Source of the DNA: a bacterium
GTDB taxonomy: Bacteria; SZUA-79; Acidulodesulfobacterales; Acidulodesulfobacteraceae
Direction of reading: 5' to 3'
Length of the DNA: 5,382 bases
NCBI GenBank assembly: GCA_021794335.1
Contig: JAJYQZ010000050.1
Location: 1-5,382, forward strand
Shown here piece by piece: positions 4,223-5,382 of the stretch. The notes below the pieces were generated by a model. The model saw nothing but the letters and a program-made list of their open reading frames with translations. It was not told the DNA's origin and did no database searches. A program made the translations under genes and the position numbers. The first letter of the stretch is position 1. Every line of letters begins with the position of its first letter.

Positions 4223-5382
4223 ATGTCTAATATCGAATATTCAACGGGCTTTAGGCCCAAAATGAGCATCAAAAAGAAGTTTGTGCTTTCATTTTCTTTA
4301 GCCGTTTTATTACCCCTGACGCTTCTTGCGGTCGCCAACACATATATTTTTAAGGAACAAACAAAAAAAGCGAGCTTAAATAAAGTTAAAATCACATTAA
4401 ACGGCGCCCAAAGAATTTATTATTCGCAGGGAAATCGTCTCAAGGATGCTTTCTTAATAAGTTCATACAACCCTTATTTAATTAATGCGATTACGCATAA
4501 AGATATTCCTTTTATAAACAGTCTGATTAAGTCTTATAAGGATGCTTTCGGTTTTGCAAGCTATATAGGAATTACGGATAACAGGGGCAGTCTTTTGGCT
4601 TCAACTTCCGGCGCCCTTGGATTTAAGCCGTCTTTGGGCGGAATGATTTTTAATGTTTTTCATACGGGTTTTCCCGTTGTTAAAACCGCGCTGATTAGAA
4701 AGATTGTATTGACAAGAATGGGTATTAAGACTGCCAATGACGAGTCTAATATGTTTTTGGTTACCGTCGTTCCGTTTATACATAACGGCAAGGTAATAGG
4801 CTCGATATTCGGACTCGTTAATTTAAACGGCAACGGTTACTTGCCGGAAACGATTTATAATGAATACCGTATAAATACGGCTGTTTTTGCTTCCGCGTCT
4901 AATACGCAGGTATGTCTTGCAACATTAAAAATTCCCGGAAATGTTTTTGGAATAGGTTCAAAACTTCCCGATTATATACATAGAAAAATTCTTGACGGGA
5001 AAAATTTTATCGGAGAGATGAACTATGGCGGCGAGGATATTTTTGCCGCCTTTCATCCTATAAAAAATATAGACGATAAGGTTATAGGTTCTATCGCTGT
5101 TTTTATTTCAAACCGAGAATACCTGTCTATTTTCAGAAAAACCGCTTTTTATGCCGTGGTAATTATTATCATAGGTTTAATTATGTCCTTCATTATATCT
5201 TATTTTGCTTCGAAAGATACTTTGAATCCGATATTTGCCATAACGAAGGCTATAGAAAATTTTACCGAAGGAGACCTTGATACAAAACTTGTAATAAAAA
5301 CAAATGATGAATTTGAAAGTATCGGCAAGGGCTTTACCGAAATGGCCGAAACCGTCAAGGACAGGGAAGAAAGGATGCGGAA
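4223..5382 (+). CDS. Double-Cache/HAMP membrane sensor, C-terminal output cut off by window end
   Basis: This frame stays open for 386 codons to the window edge. Residues 20-42 form the first membrane span after SIKKKF. Residues 43-306 are extracytoplasmic, and a second span (about 307-329, AVVIIIIGLIMSFII) leads into a HAMP domain (about 330-383) containing NPIFAITKAIENFTEGDLD. The sensor looks like two Cache/PAS-like lobes. The first has ITDNRGSLLAS (117-127) and PFIHNGKVIGSI (184-195); the second runs from NTAVFAS (218-224) to HPIKNIDDKVIGSIAVF (278-294), which resembles the dCache_3 and sCache_3 families that bind small ligands. The output (chemotaxis, histidine kinase, cyclase or other) lies beyond the window. 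The ATG at 4223 has no Shine-Dalgarno. M14 at 4262, with AGG 6 bases upstream and a typical receptor N terminus MSIKKKF, may be the true start. Confidence 0.9.
   Translation, partial: MSNIEYSTGFRPKMSIKKKFVLSFSLAVLLPLTLLAVANTYIFKEQTKKASLNKVKITLNGAQRIYYSQGNRLKDAFLISSYNPYLINAITHKDIPFINSLIKSYKDAFGFASYIGITDNRGSLLASTSGALGFKPSLGGMIFNVFHTGFPVVKTALIRKIVLTRMGIKTANDESNMFLVTVVPFIHNGKVIGSIFGLVNLNGNGYLPETIYNEYRINTAVFASASNTQVCLATLKIPGNVFGIGSKLPDYIHRKILDGKNFIGEMNYGGEDIFAAFHPIKNIDDKVIGSIAVFISNREYLSIFRKTAFYAVVIIIIGLIMSFIISYFASKDTLNPIFAITKAIENFTEGDLDTKLVIKTNDEFESIGKGFTEMAETVKDREERMR

Noticed and set aside
4192..4783. Minus-strand open frames of 67 and 60 codons under the receptor gene
   Set aside because: The plus-strand receptor frame with membrane spans, Cache and HAMP features explains this DNA.

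Overview
The window is AT-rich DNA from a bacterium, with AT-only spacers, strong Shine-Dalgarno sites and sigma70-type promoters. A rubredoxin-type iron-sulfur protein, a radical-SAM ThiC and a double-Cache/HAMP membrane receptor fit a Gram-negative, anaerobic or microaerophilic lineage, perhaps a deltaproteobacterium-like one. That placement is an inference from general style, not from a marker gene.

Left part (1-784, minus strand). A 36-bp perfect AT palindrome (17-52) sits over the stop codon of a 48-residue single-span membrane protein (44-190) that is easily missed. It has a strong RBS and a promoter of its own. A 60-nt hairpin (342-401) separates it from a 110-residue protein with an N-terminal rubredoxin-like four-cysteine domain and an unassigned helical C-terminal half (452-784). 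A divergent control region (785-1034) carries an extended -10 promoter for the leftward gene and a perfect-consensus TTGACA-17-TATAAT promoter for the rightward genes.

Middle (1035-4059, plus strand). Three genes run in one direction. The first is a ThiE/TenI-family protein (1035-1649). The second is the HMP-phosphate synthase ThiC (1758-3056), with a second promoter just upstream. The third is an AAA+ ATPase of the DUF815 (PF05673) type (3040 or 3082 to 4059), whose start overlaps or nearly abuts the thiC stop. ThiC makes the pyrimidine half of thiamin, and ThiE joins it to the thiazole half (or TenI matures the thiazole). The ATPase has no known link to thiamin. Neither thiamin gene has room for a TPP riboswitch in its predicted leader. 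A C-rich tract and an intrinsic terminator (4099-4149) close the block.

Right part (4060-5382, plus strand). A separate gene begins at 4223 (or 4262) and runs off the window. It encodes two membrane spans around a large extracytoplasmic double-Cache sensor, then a HAMP domain; the output domain lies beyond the edge.

I see no CRISPR array, transposase, tRNA or rRNA. The content is mostly ordinary. The points worth a second look are the thiC-DUF815 coupling, mixed ThiE/TenI residues, the ThiC cysteine spacing, the two inverted repeats on the left, and the small membrane protein.
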